Shown here in pieces: positions 17,957 through 27,239 of a stretch of 64,000 nt of DNA. Within the stretch, counting starts at the first letter, position 1, and the number at the start of each line of letters is the position of its first letter. A program made the translations under genes and the position numbers. Location: positions 3,534,001-3,598,000 of the forward strand of contig OZ220484.1 in NCBI GenBank assembly GCA_965116165.1. Reading direction: 5' to 3'. Source of the stretch: Azophilus sp965116165. Its GTDB lineage: Bacteria > Pseudomonadota > Gammaproteobacteria > Pseudomonadales > Azotimanducaceae. The notes beneath the pieces were generated by a model. That model was given only the letters and a program-made list of their open reading frames with translations, was not told where the DNA came from and ran no database searches.

Positions 17957-18265
17957 TGAAGTGGTCCTGGTTCGTTGGACAGTCCGAGGGCGAGAATAAG
18001 GTGTACTCCGAGTGGTTCTGAGCCCTCGGTGAATAGAACGTGCCGACCCGGCGGGACGATGTCAACGGCATCGTCGACGCGGCTGCGGCCGTCGTTGTGA
18101 AGAGCCGGTCGGTGACGACCGGAAGTACCCTTCCGGTCGTCGCTAACCAATGCGCCGCGGCACTCGCCGTGTCACCCGAAGGGGCGCAACGCAGTGGAGC
18201 AGCCGCGTAGCGGCTTGACGCGGCGAGGGCCGTGGCGTTCCCGGCACGCATGTTCCCCGGCTGGT

Positions 18266-19134
18266 TCACGCGGCCTCTCCCAAGGTGCCCCGGTAGACAT
18301 CGCCGGGCGTCCGGCCGCCCAGCGACGAATGCGGACGCAGTTCGCCATAGAAGCTGAACCAAGAACCGATGACGCGCTCGGCGTCGCGGCCATCCGCCAG
18401 CTCGTGCAGGTACACGGCCTCGTACTTCAGCGAGCGCCACAACCGCTCGATGAAGATGTTGTCGAGGTAGCGACCGCGGCCGTCCATGGAACAGAGCGCG
18501 CCAGCGGCGCGCACCCTGTCGGTGAACGCGGTGCTGGTGAACTGCGCGCCCTGGTCCGTGTTGAAGATCTGCGGGGTGCCGTAGCGCAGCGCCGCATCCA
18601 GCGCCTCGACACAGAAGGCACTGTCCATGGTGTTCGACAGCCGCCACGACAGGACGTGGCGGCTGGCCCAGTCCATCACGGCCACCAGGTAGAAAAAGCC
18701 CCGCGCAACAGGAACGTAGGTGATGTCGGCGCACCACACCTGGTCCGGGCGGTCGATCACCAGATCGCGCAGCAGGTATGGGTACACGCGGTGCTCCGGG
18801 TTGGCCACGCTGGTGCGCGGCTTCCGGTAAACCGCCTCCATGCCCATCAGCCGCATCAGCCGGCGCACCCGGTGCCGTCCGGCGACTACGCCTTCGCGGC
18901 GCAGGTGCCGCGCCATCTGCCGGCTGCCGTAGAACGGGTGCTCCAGATGCAGTTCGTCCAGGCGGCGCATCAGCGCCAGGTTGTCCGCGCTCTCGCCCAG
19001 CGGCTCGTAGTACTGCGACGAACGGCTCACGCCCAGCAGCGCGCACTGCCGGGACAGCGACAGCCCGCAGCCGCGGTCGACCAGCGCGGCACGCTCCGCA
19101 CGGCTCAGCGCTCCAACCCGCGCAGAAAAAAATC
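18266..19134 (-). CDS. IS3 copy 1 OrfB, DDE transposase (by -1 frameshift)
   Basis: Second frame of the IS, entered by -1 slippage on a run of seven T at the end of orfA; no good independent start is seen. It shows an HTH_21-like segment (HPFYGSRQMARHL, RRLMRLMGMEAVYRKPRTS) and an rve core with DQVWCADITYVPV (first D), AVMDWASRHVLSW, NTDQGAQFTSTAF (second D), SMDGRGRYLDNIFIERLWRSLKYE (E) and RPHSSLGGRTPGDVY. It catalyses cut and strand transfer of the IS. Appears intact. Confidence 0.88.
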
Positions 19135-19389
19135 CCGTTCCACCGTCAGCTCGCCGATCTTCGCGTGCAGGTTGCGGATCGTCGCCTCGTGCTCCCCGTC
19201 GCGCCTCGATCCCGGTTGCGAGAACACCTCCTCGAGGCCCTCCACGGCCTGACGCTTCCAGGCGCTCACCTGGTTCGGGTGCACCTCGTAGCGCGCCGCG
19301 ATCGCCTGCACCGTGTCCCGCTCCCGCAGCGCCTCCAGCGCCACGCGCTTCTTGAACTCCGCCGTGAAACGGCGCCTCTTCCTGGTCAT
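19105..19389 (-). CDS. IS3 copy 1 OrfA (helix-turn-helix)
   Basis: 94 codons from ATG 19389 (MTRKRRRFTAEFKKRVALEA). Helix-turn-helix of the IS3/IS911 type (IAARYEVHPNQVSAWKRQ) and a C-terminal leucine-rich helix (ATIRNLHAKIGELTVERDFF). Preceded by GAGGAGAC. Ends just after the T-run where part of the ribosomes shift to orfB to give the OrfAB transposase. Confidence 0.9.
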   Translation of the reverse strand: MTRKRRRFTAEFKKRVALEALRERDTVQAIAARYEVHPNQVSAWKRQAVEGLEEVFSQPGSRRDGEHEATIRNLHAKIGELTVERDFFLRGLER

Positions 19390-19455
19390 TCCAGTGTCTC
19401 CTCTCGACACCGGAGTACACCTTAGCGACCTGTCCAAAAAAGTGGGACCACCTCA

Positions 19456-20054
19456 CCAGGAGAATGGCGGGTTCAAATGCGAAGTGCAGAAGATGGAGGC
19501 CGTCGCGTCTTGGTGCAAGCCTTTATCTTCAACCTTTATCAGACCTCTGGGTAGCGGCTTCGAAGGTCGTAGTATGGGGTTTCGAACCGAGCGCGGGCGG
19601 GGTCGTGATGGACATGCGACGGCCATACCAAGGCCAACGGAAGATTAAGGTCGAGCGGAAGGTCAAGGCCCGTATTCATGCCGCTTGACACGATCAAGAG
19701 TCAGGACAGTGCCATTGTGAGAAGCAGCAAACACGCGAAGTCCCTTGCGCCTGCGCAGACTCGCCCCCGTCGTGCCAAACGGGATAGTTGTCCCACCAGA
19801 TGATTAATCGTTTTCAGCAGGCCGTTGCCCCCTTGCCTTGGGCCAAGATCTAACGCCAGATGTCGAACTGCTTGTCACGGGCTCGGGGGAATTGCCCTCG
19901 GTGTTTGACGCAACGGCATCTGACAAGGAATGAGCAGATGCCCTCTTGGCCATATCCGGCAGCACCGCTCAGATCGAAGTCGGCCGAATGGATGTGGTAG
20001 GGCTGGTCCGCGCTGGACCGATTCGCCGATGCCCAAGCCATGGTGATTGCCGGC
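19456..20054. other. 600-bp region without a recognised gene
   Basis: Between IS3 copy 1 and the end of the nitric oxide reductase gene. Short open frames exist (for example 19464-19688) but none resembles a protein family or has a clear ribosome binding site. It may hold the lost 3' part of the methyltransferase or other IS debris. Confidence 0.5.
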
Positions 20055-22349
20055 CTATACGGCGGGGTCGCGACGCCCGAGCTCGAGCCGTACCAGGAAC
20101 AGGATCAGCAGCAGCGCGCCCAGGGCAAATACCAGATCCCCCGGAACCCGCAACCAGACAAGCGTCTCCATGAGCGGCGAGTGTATGAGCTCCGGCGTTC
20201 GCGCATGCCAGTACCCCTGATCGAACGATACGAGTGCCTGCACGATCCCCTGCGGGAGCAGCGAGCCGAACACCATCAGTGCCAGACCGCCGTTGAACAG
20301 CCAGAAGACCCATTTCAGCATTCGGTCCGACCAGGCTGCGGCAACCTGCGGCAGATCACGCCGGCACAGCAGCAGCAATCCAATGCCGAGCATGCCGTAC
20401 ACCCCGAACAGAGCCGCGTGTCCATGCGTCGGTGTGGTGAGCAATCCTTGCAGATAGTAAAGCGACAGCGGCGGATTGATCAGGAAGCCGAGGACACCCG
20501 CGCCAACCAGATTCCAGAAGGCAACCGCCAGGAAGAACATCAAGGGCAGATGATAGCGCCGCACCCAGGGAGCCCGTCGCTCCGCGCTCCAGTGGTCGTA
20601 CGCCTCGAATCCGATGAGTGCCAGCGGCACCACCTCAAGGGCGGAAAATACGGCGCCGAGTGCCAGGACCGACTCGGGCGTCCCGGCAAAATAGAGGTGG
20701 TGGAACGTGCCGAGGACGCCGCCGCCAAGAAAGATCATTGCCGAAAACATGACGTAGATCGCCGCGGTGGCGGCCCTGAGCAGCCTCATCTGAACAAACA
20801 CGTAGGCGACCCAAGCGGTTGCGAACACCTCGAATATGCCCTCGACCCAGAGATGCACGACCCACCACCGCCAGTATTCGGCAATGCTGAGGTGGGTATC
20901 GCGGCCGTACAGGAAGCCGGCGCCGAACAGCAGCGCGACGACAACCGTCGAGAACAGAAGCAGCAGCACAAGATGCTTGTCCGGGCCCGACCGGCGTATG
21001 GCGGGAACCAGACAGCGCAGCATCAGGCCGAGCCAGATGAGCAGGCCGGCAAAGATCAGAATCTGCCAGAATCGGCCCATATCCAGATATTCGTAGCCCT
21101 GGTGGCCGAACCAGTAGACCAGGTCGGGATCGGTTAAGCGGCCGGTCAGGGTGAACCACTGTCCGGCAAAGGTTCCGACGACCGCGACCACCAGCGCCGC
21201 CAGCAACACATCGACGCCAAGCCGCTGAAAACGCGGATCCGTCCCCGTTCCGGCGATTATCGGCGCAAGATACAAGCCCGCCCCCAGCCAGGCTGTCGCG
21301 ATCCAGAGAACGGCCAACTGGACATGCCAGGTTCGAGTCAGCGCATAGGGTGCGACATCGGCGAGCGGGATCCCATAGAAATCGTGCCCCTCCACAGCGT
21401 AGTGCGCGGTGACGGCGCCGAGTAGGATCTGAAGCCCGAGAAGCAATGCCACCACCCAGACATATCTGACCGTTGCCTTCATGGACGCCGTCGGTTGCAG
21501 GCGTGCCATCGGATTGGTCTTGGCGTAGCCGTCCTCGGGTTCCTGATCCCTCTGCCACTCGTCGCGCTCTCGAAGAAAGAACCAGCAGAGCGCACCCGCT
21601 CCGACAATGAGCAGGGCCACCGAAATGAACGTCCAGACGAACATTGAGCCGGTCGGGCGATTGTTGATCAGCGGTTCGTGTGGCCAGTTGTTCGTGTAGG
21701 TGACGGTATCGTCCGGCCGCAGGGTCGACGCCGCCCAGGCTGTCCACCACCACCATGCCACGAGTGTCCGGATGTCCTCGTCCGGCGCCGATCCAAGCGG
21801 TTGGTTCGGGATGGCGTACGCTTCTCTTAGAGCCCGGGCTTCAGGGCCGTCTCCGGTGCCGCCAAACAGCGCGGTGTAGTATGCGATGAGTGTCTTGATC
21901 GCCTCCGCGCGCTCCGGGGAGACAACGATCCGCCCGGTTTCCGGATCGTGGGTGTTGACCCGGATGAGCGCGGCATGGGCGGCAAGCCGCGCGGCCCGCT
22001 CCGGCTCCGGGAGGTTTGCAAAGTCGCCCCGCGCCTCAAGCATGGCGACGGATTCCCGGTGGAGCACATCGGCGGTCCAGTCCGGCGCGAGGTACGATCC
22101 GTGGCCCCAGACCGACCCCAGTTCCATGCCGCCCAGGCGCCGCCAGACATCGCGTCCCCGGTGAATGTCGTCGTGGCTGAACAGGACCGAGCTTGGATTG
22201 CCGGCGACCACAACACCCTGTTCGGGGACAGGGGGCGCCATCTGAAAGATCCTGCCGCCGACGACAAGCAGAACGGTGAACATCACGACAAGCATCACGC
22301 CAAACATCGCCCACAGACGAGGAATGGTGAAGAACTCCCGATAGTTCAT
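20055..22349 (-). CDS. norZ: Quinol-dependent nitric oxide reductase (qNOR)
   Basis: 764 codons from ATG 22349 (MNYREFFTIPRLWAMF). The N-terminal extension of about 220 residues after the first membrane helix (HDDIHRGRDVWRRLGGMELGS) is the cytochrome c-like fold without heme typical of quinol-fed enzymes. The NorB core follows with about 12 helices. Metal ligands are visible: RTWHVQLAVLW (heme b), HLWVEGIFEVFATAW (FeB His and Glu), GTFHHLYF (two FeB His) and THGHAALFG (heme b3 and b ligands). It reduces 2 NO to N2O with quinol electrons in the cytoplasmic membrane, for NO detoxification or denitrification. No NorC or regulator gene is adjacent. The 3' end of tRNA-Sec lies 72 bp upstream of its start. 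Confidence 0.95.
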   Translation of the reverse strand: MNYREFFTIPRLWAMFGVMLVVMFTVLLVVGGRIFQMAPPVPEQGVVVAGNPSSVLFSHDDIHRGRDVWRRLGGMELGSVWGHGSYLAPDWTADVLHRESVAMLEARGDFANLPEPERAARLAAHAALIRVNTHDPETGRIVVSPERAEAIKTLIAYYTALFGGTGDGPEARALREAYAIPNQPLGSAPDEDIRTLVAWWWWTAWAASTLRPDDTVTYTNNWPHEPLINNRPTGSMFVWTFISVALLIVGAGALCWFFLRERDEWQRDQEPEDGYAKTNPMARLQPTASMKATVRYVWVVALLLGLQILLGAVTAHYAVEGHDFYGIPLADVAPYALTRTWHVQLAVLWIATAWLGAGLYLAPIIAGTGTDPRFQRLGVDVLLAALVVAVVGTFAGQWFTLTGRLTDPDLVYWFGHQGYEYLDMGRFWQILIFAGLLIWLGLMLRCLVPAIRRSGPDKHLVLLLLFSTVVVALLFGAGFLYGRDTHLSIAEYWRWWVVHLWVEGIFEVFATAWVAYVFVQMRLLRAATAAIYVMFSAMIFLGGGVLGTFHHLYFAGTPESVLALGAVFSALEVVPLALIGFEAYDHWSAERRAPWVRRYHLPLMFFLAVAFWNLVGAGVLGFLINPPLSLYYLQGLLTTPTHGHAALFGVYGMLGIGLLLLCRRDLPQVAAAWSDRMLKWVFWLFNGGLALMVFGSLLPQGIVQALVSFDQGYWHARTPELIHSPLMETLVWLRVPGDLVFALGALLLILFLVRLELGRRDPAV

Positions 22350-22421
22350 GATGCCCTCCGGTCGCGTACGTTCGGATGCAGACGGGATAATTGTGTACGG
22401 CGACCGAGTATATACCAATTA

Positions 22422-22514
22422 TGGCGGAAGAGGTAGGAGTCGAACCCACCAAGCGCGTCATCGCGCCTCAACGGCTTTGAAGGCCGCGCGCCCCACCGGA
22501 GACGATGCTCTTCC
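22422..22514 (-). tRNA. selC: tRNA-Sec (anticodon UCA)
   Basis: The minus strand reads GGAAGAGCATCGTCTCCGG at the 5' end, anticodon loop CTTCAAA with UCA, a long variable arm (GAGGCGCG..CGCGC), T loop TTCGACT and an encoded 3' CCA. It aligns well with E. coli selC up to the anticodon. The acceptor 3' strand is one base shorter than in E. coli, so acceptor plus T stem give 7+5 pairs rather than the usual 8+5. It lies 43 bp downstream of selB on the same strand, giving the order selA-selB-selC. Confidence 0.93.
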
Positions 22515-22557
22515 GCTCGCCGGACTGGCTATCCCCACCCCCTACGGGTAAGTCGTA

Positions 22558-24420
22558 TCACAACTCGAAAGGCTTGACCACTACCCGCCTATCCCCGATG
22601 CGCCGTGTGAATCCCTTGGAATCGAAGTACTCCAGCACTTCGATAGCGATGTTCCGGCCGATTCCGGTCGCATTGCGGAAACCACGCACGGTGAAGGGCC
22701 CGGGCTCGGCGAGGTCGACGACATAGCCCGCTATGCGCGCCAGCCGCTCCGGCCAGTAGAAACGCTTGGTGGAAACCTGCGCCAGCAGCCCGCGCCGGGC
22801 GAAACCCCTGAGGCTGCCGGTGAGAGTGGCGAGCGGCATGCAGAGTTCCTTTGCCAGGTCGCCGGCACTTGGCGCCTGGTCGACATCCAGCATTGGCCGC
22901 AGGCGATTCAGCAACACCCGCTCCGCTTCCGGTAACGACGCCACGTGCCGGGGTGGGTGATAGGCGCCGGCGGTAACGCCCAGGGCCCTTTCGGCGACCA
23001 GTTCATTCAGCAACTCCAGGCGGTATGCGGCGGGAATGCCTGCGGGTAGTTGGTTCGGCCGTACACCCGCCCGGTCGGGATGCGCGGCCCGATAGTCCCC
23101 GATGAACTCGATTGCCGCAGCTCGCCAACCGGCCCACAGTGGGCGACCGATCACTATCCCGCCATGACGGTCCGCATCCAAATCGTCCAGTAATTCCTCC
23201 AGCCGGGGGGCGGGCAGGCCCAGGGTGTGTTCCAGCGGCGCGGCATCCAGAGGCCCCTGTTCGACCAGCGCCTCAAGTATCCGCTTCGGCTCCCCATGCG
23301 CGAACGCCGCCATGCGCGCCAGCCGTTCCGGCCTCCGCCGCCGCGTGGTCGCCGGCAGATCGGTCAGCACCGGTCCGCCGCCCAGGGTGCGATCCAGCCC
23401 TTGATCGCGCACCAGAATCCGGTCGCCGCTGCGGGCGCAGAGCGGTTCGTCCGTTACCAATTCCACATGCGCGCGATGCCCTGGCTCCAGACGGCCGGGG
23501 CGAAGCAGGGCCAGGTGGGCGGTGCTGTGCGTGGTCGCGTGGTAGACATGCACCGGCAGCCAGTGCTTCACGGAGCGCGGAAAGTCATCCACCACACCCA
23601 GGTCGATGGCGAAGTTGCGGTGCGGCGGGGAGGGGGTTTCCGTCAGCCATGACCCCCGGCCGATGCGTTGCGTATCGATTCCCACCAGATTGATCGCGGC
23701 TCGGTCACCGGCAGCGGCGCTGTCAACATCCCGATTCTGCGCCCGGATGCCCCGCACGCGCCCCTTTTCCCCGGTTGGAAAGACGGCGATTTCCTGGTTG
23801 CGCACAACGCATCCGGCATGCACCGTGCCGGTCACCACCAGGCCCGAACCCTGCGCGATGAACGCCCGGTCCACGGCCAGACGGAACCGGCGCTCCGGTA
23901 TCTTCTGTTCCTGTGCGCGATGCGCCGTCCAGAGCGCCCTAGCCAACTCTGGGATCCCAAGGCCGGTTTGCGCGGAAGTACGGAAGACGCAAGCATCCTC
24001 CAGAAAGGTGCCGGCAAGAAGCGCCCGCGTTTCCCGCTCCGCTTCGACAATGCGCTCCGGGCTCACCCGGTCGCACTTGGTCAGGGCCACAATCCCCCGG
24101 CGGAGCCCGGCCAACTCCAGGATCTGCAGGTGCTCGCGGCTTTGCGGCATGGGGCCGTCGTCCGCGGCGACCGTCAGCAGCGCGCACTGCATGGCGGCAA
24201 CGCCGGCGACCATGTTGTGGATAAAGCGGTGATGGCCGGGAACATCCACAAAACCCAGGACATCGTCCCGGTTCTTTGCGGCGACCGCGTAGGCGAAGCC
24301 CAGGTCGATGGTCAGCCCGCGCCGCCGCTCCTCGCGCAATGTATCGGTGTCGACGCCGGTGAGCGCCTTGACCAGGCTGGTTTTGCCGTGGTCGACATGG
24401 CCCGCCAACGTAACGATCAT
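22558..24420 (-). CDS. selB: Selenocysteine-specific elongation factor SelB
   Basis: 620 codons from ATG 24420. GTPase domain: G1 GHVDHGKTSL at residues 7-16, GLTIDLGFAY, G3 DVPGHHRF near 57 and TKCD near 113. EF-Tu-like beta-barrel domains follow. The C-terminal third shows winged-helix repeats (LNRLRPMLDVDQAPSAGDLAKEL; LARIAGYVVDLAEPG; FRNATGIGRNIAIEVLEYFD), which in known SelB bind the SECIS hairpin of the mRNA. SelB delivers Sec-tRNA to in-frame UGA codons. Length is normal for the family. Co-directional with selA (58-nt gap) and selC. Confidence 0.95.
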   Translation of the reverse strand: MIVTLAGHVDHGKTSLVKALTGVDTDTLREERRRGLTIDLGFAYAVAAKNRDDVLGFVDVPGHHRFIHNMVAGVAAMQCALLTVAADDGPMPQSREHLQILELAGLRRGIVALTKCDRVSPERIVEAERETRALLAGTFLEDACVFRTSAQTGLGIPELARALWTAHRAQEQKIPERRFRLAVDRAFIAQGSGLVVTGTVHAGCVVRNQEIAVFPTGEKGRVRGIRAQNRDVDSAAAGDRAAINLVGIDTQRIGRGSWLTETPSPPHRNFAIDLGVVDDFPRSVKHWLPVHVYHATTHSTAHLALLRPGRLEPGHRAHVELVTDEPLCARSGDRILVRDQGLDRTLGGGPVLTDLPATTRRRRPERLARMAAFAHGEPKRILEALVEQGPLDAAPLEHTLGLPAPRLEELLDDLDADRHGGIVIGRPLWAGWRAAAIEFIGDYRAAHPDRAGVRPNQLPAGIPAAYRLELLNELVAERALGVTAGAYHPPRHVASLPEAERVLLNRLRPMLDVDQAPSAGDLAKELCMPLATLTGSLRGFARRGLLAQVSTKRFYWPERLARIAGYVVDLAEPGPFTVRGFRNATGIGRNIAIEVLEYFDSKGFTRRIGDRRVVVKPFEL

Positions 24421-24478
24421 GAGGACGAGGCCCCGCGCTCATCCGGGCTTGGCGGACCCGCTTGCGAACCCGCAACTT

Positions 24479-25831
24479 TCAAAGCTCTTCGACGGCGGCG
24501 AGCAAGCCGCCGAAATCCACTACGGCGAGCAGATCCAGCCACAACGCGCCCCGCTGCATGCGCCCGATGATGGGGGTGGGCAATTTTCGCAGCCGTTCCT
24601 CAAGGCTCCGGACCCGCCTCGGCTGCGCGTGCCGGATCACCAGGGCGCGGCTTTCGAGTGTTTTGTCCGGCAGGGCGCCACTGCCGATTTGCGCGGCTGA
24701 TCGGGAAACCTCCAACTCGAAACCGTCCACCCTCTCGGCGAGGGCATCGCGCAATCTGCCGGCGCGTTTCTCCAGCGTCGCCAACGGCGTTGTTAACAGG
24801 TTCAACAGGGGGATCTTGAGCGGTGCCCGATCGGGCTCTTCATAGATTTTCAGGGTGGCATCCAGCATTGCCAGCGCGATTTTGTCGGCCCGCAGCGCTC
24901 GTTTGATGGGATTGCGCTGCAGTTGGGAAATAAGGTCTTTTCGCCCCGCGATCAGGCCCGCCTGCACCCCGCCCAGAAGCTTGTCGCCGCTGAAGGTCAC
25001 CAGATGCGCTCCCGCGCCCAGAACTTGGCTGGGCATCGGCTCATGGGGCAAGCCGAACTTGCGCAGGTCGAGCAGGGCACCGCTGCCGAGATCCACGCAG
25101 AGGGGGATGCCATACCTGTCGGCGAGAGCGGCCAGTTGCGGGGTGGGGACCTCGGCGGTAAAGCCTTCGATGCGATAGTTGCTGGTATGCACCTTGAGAA
25201 GCAGAGCGGCCTTACCGGCGGCCGCTTCGAAATCCCCAAGGTGTGTACGATTGGTGGTTCCCACCTCCACCAGCCGACAGCCGGCCCGCCGCATGAGTTC
25301 CGGCAGCCGGAAGCTGCCGCCGATTTCGATGAGTTCGCCCCGGGATACCGGGACGGGCCGATTGAGCGCGAGGGTGTTGAGCACCAGCAGCAGGGCGGCG
25401 GCGTTGTTGTTCACGACCGTGGCGGCTTCGGCGCCGGTCAGGTGGGTCAGGCGCTCTTCCACAACGCTTTCGCGGTCCCCCCGTCGGCCCCGTCTCAGGT
25501 CGTATTCCAGGTTCATCGCGCCGGTCACCAGCGGCCGGATCGAATCCCACAGCGCGGCGCCGATTGGGGCGCGCCCGAGATTTGTGTGAATGACCGTTCC
25601 GGTCAGATTGTGCACCGGCCGGTAGCCCCGACCGGCGAGGGTCGCCCGCAATCGTTCGGCGTAGCCCTCCGGGCTGGCCGCCCATGCCGGGATGCTACCG
25701 TCGGCCCGTAGCCCGCCTTGCAACTCCCGCAAAGCGCGCTTTACGGATTCCGGTCCATGGTGGGCCACGAGCGGCCGCAAGGCGGCGGAACTGAGCAGCT
25801 TTTCAACGCCGGGTAGGTCGCTGGGTTGCAT
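24479..25831 (-). CDS. selA: L-seryl-tRNA(Sec) selenium transferase SelA
   Basis: 450 codons from ATG 25831 (MQPSDLPGVEKLLSS); a longer frame exists upstream but the family starts here. Features: HNLTGTVIHTNLGRAP, NNNAAALLLVLN, ADRYGIPLCVDLGSGAL and the PLP-binding SGDKLLGGVQAGLI with Lys near residue 284, then GRLRDALAER. SelA converts Ser-tRNA(Sec) to Sec-tRNA(Sec) using selenophosphate from SelD, as a cytosolic homodecamer. First gene of selA-selB-selC. No selenoprotein with an in-frame UGA was recognised in the window, so its targets lie elsewhere. Confidence 0.95.
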   Translation of the reverse strand: MQPSDLPGVEKLLSSAALRPLVAHHGPESVKRALRELQGGLRADGSIPAWAASPEGYAERLRATLAGRGYRPVHNLTGTVIHTNLGRAPIGAALWDSIRPLVTGAMNLEYDLRRGRRGDRESVVEERLTHLTGAEAATVVNNNAAALLLVLNTLALNRPVPVSRGELIEIGGSFRLPELMRRAGCRLVEVGTTNRTHLGDFEAAAGKAALLLKVHTSNYRIEGFTAEVPTPQLAALADRYGIPLCVDLGSGALLDLRKFGLPHEPMPSQVLGAGAHLVTFSGDKLLGGVQAGLIAGRKDLISQLQRNPIKRALRADKIALAMLDATLKIYEEPDRAPLKIPLLNLLTTPLATLEKRAGRLRDALAERVDGFELEVSRSAAQIGSGALPDKTLESRALVIRHAQPRRVRSLEERLRKLPTPIIGRMQRGALWLDLLAVVDFGGLLAAVEEL

Positions 25832-26062
25832 GGTGGCCTGTTTCGATTGATGGAGCCCGGGGAAGGCTCCGCAGTTTAACCCGAAATGTGCTTTCCGGCG
25901 GCCGGGGTGCCTCTCTTGTTGGTCGGCAATTCGTGCCAATAGTGGCGATACCCAAAAATTGGCGCTCATATTTTATAACCCATTTTTCTGGAGCACGCGG
26001 TGTTAGAGGGCATCGCGCTAAACTACGGCCTTTGCGGATTTTCAGAAAGGGAGATCGATCCT

Positions 26063-26935
26063 ATGTCCAGACCCACTGTGGCGTTTATCGGACTTGGTGT
26101 CATGGGATATCCCATGGCGGGGCACCTCGGCACCGCCAGCTACTCTACGCGGGTCTACAACCGGACCGCCTCGAAGGCCGAAGCCTGGGTGAACGAATAC
26201 GGCGGCAAGGCGTTCGCGTCGCCGGGCGAGGCGGCCGCCGGGGCGGAATTCGTGCTCATCTGTGTCGGCAATGACGACGATGTTCGCTCGGTTGTTCTCG
26301 GGGACGGCGGCGTGTTGAGCGGCATGGGCGCGGGCGGAATCCTGGTCGATCACACCACGGTTTCCGCGGAGGTGGCGAGAGAGGTGGCGGCGGCGGCGCG
26401 TGCCGGGGATGTCGGCTTCGTGGATGCGCCGGTATCCGGGGGCCAGGCGGGGGCCGAGAACGGGCAGCTCACGATCATGGCGGGCGGTGCCCCGGCCGAC
26501 TACGAACGCGTCTTGCCGTTGTTCGATTGCTACGGGCGATTTTCAAGACTCATGGGCCCGGTCGGTGCCGGACAACTCACCAAGATGGTCAATCAGATCT
26601 GCATCGCCGGCGTTTTGCAGGGCCTGAGCGAAGGCATCGATTTCGCCATGCGGGTGGGATTGGATCCGGCGGTCGTGGTGGAGGTGATTTCCAAGGGCGC
26701 GGCCCAATCCTGGCAAATGGAAAACCGGGCGCACACCATGGCGCGGGGAGAGTTCGATTTTGGCTTCGCCGTGGATTGGATGCGCAAGGATCTCGACATC
26801 ACCCTGCGCACGGGGCGGGCCCACCAAGCCCGGCTACCGCTGACCGCCTTGGTTGACCAGTTCTACGCGGATGTCCAGGCCAGGGGCGGCAACCGGTGGG
26901 ACACTTCCAGCCTTATTACGCGACTAAGAAGTTAA
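26063..26935 (+). CDS. 3-hydroxyisobutyrate dehydrogenase-like NAD(P) oxidoreductase
   Basis: 290 codons from ATG 26063, with AAGGGAGA 9 nt upstream. Beta-hydroxyacid dehydrogenase family: NAD(P) loop AFIGLGVMGYPMAGHL at residues 8-23, VYNRTASKAE, substrate-binding FVDAPVSGGQAGAENGQLTIM near 119-139, GAGQLTKMVNQ with the catalytic Lys near 174, and the C-terminal KDLDITLRTGR. Reduces or oxidises a 3-hydroxy acid or semialdehyde; the true substrate (3-hydroxyisobutyrate, tartronate semialdehyde, succinic semialdehyde) cannot be decided. Its TAA stop is part of the TTAA next to MITE copy 4, and it converges with gltA. Confidence 0.87.
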   Translation: MSRPTVAFIGLGVMGYPMAGHLGTASYSTRVYNRTASKAEAWVNEYGGKAFASPGEAAAGAEFVLICVGNDDDVRSVVLGDGGVLSGMGAGGILVDHTTVSAEVAREVAAAARAGDVGFVDAPVSGGQAGAENGQLTIMAGGAPADYERVLPLFDCYGRFSRLMGPVGAGQLTKMVNQICIAGVLQGLSEGIDFAMRVGLDPAVVVEVISKGAAQSWQMENRAHTMARGEFDFGFAVDWMRKDLDITLRTGRAHQARLPLTALVDQFYADVQARGGNRWDTSSLITRLRS

Positions 26936-27035
26936 GGAAGGTCTGAACAATTCGATAGAGCAGCATTGAGTGACTCGTAAGCTATTGATTTTATTCAATC
27001 GGATGTCCCGACTATCAGGATTAATCAGAGGCTCC
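26936..27035 (+). mobile_element. MITE copy 4, flanked by TTAA
   Basis: 100-bp full copy with perfect TTAA on both sides (26932-26935, 27036-27039). It directly abuts the stop codon of the preceding gene. Terminal inverted repeats: GGAAGGTCTGAACAA left, GGAGCCTCTGATTAA right. Confidence 0.9.
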
Positions 27036-27239
27036 TTAAAATCGGATCAGCAATTTCCGCCGACATGCACGATCATTCGTTTGGGTGCGAACACTCATTG
27101 AAATCGACTACTGGGGCATTATTCGGGCACCAATTTCCGGGCACCGCCACGCTTAGCGGGAATTACTGAAATCGGACAAACAGGTTGGGTGCGATATTGG
27201 CTACGACCATGGCATTTTATCTTGTCGGGCAACACTCCC

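Larger units (their letters stand above)
17957..19455 (-). mobile_element. IS3-family element, copy 1 (1499 bp)
   Basis: Same length and essentially the same sequence as 33459-34957 and 60653-62151. The ends are inverted repeats TGAGGTGGTCCC and TGAAGTGGTCCT, the second with one change. Encodes orfA and orfB in overlapping frames. Unlike the other two copies it has no matching 3-bp flanks (CAC left, CCA right), suggesting old insertion or recombination between copies. Confidence 0.93.

Noticed and set aside
18194..19252. Long open frame (352 codons) antisense to IS3 orfB, repeated in all three copies
   Set aside because: High-GC shadow of the transposase; low-complexity composition and no family resemblance.
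22430..22520. Hairpin-rich segment taken at first for a terminator
   Set aside because: It is the tRNA-Sec gene: UCA anticodon, T loop and encoded CCA fit.
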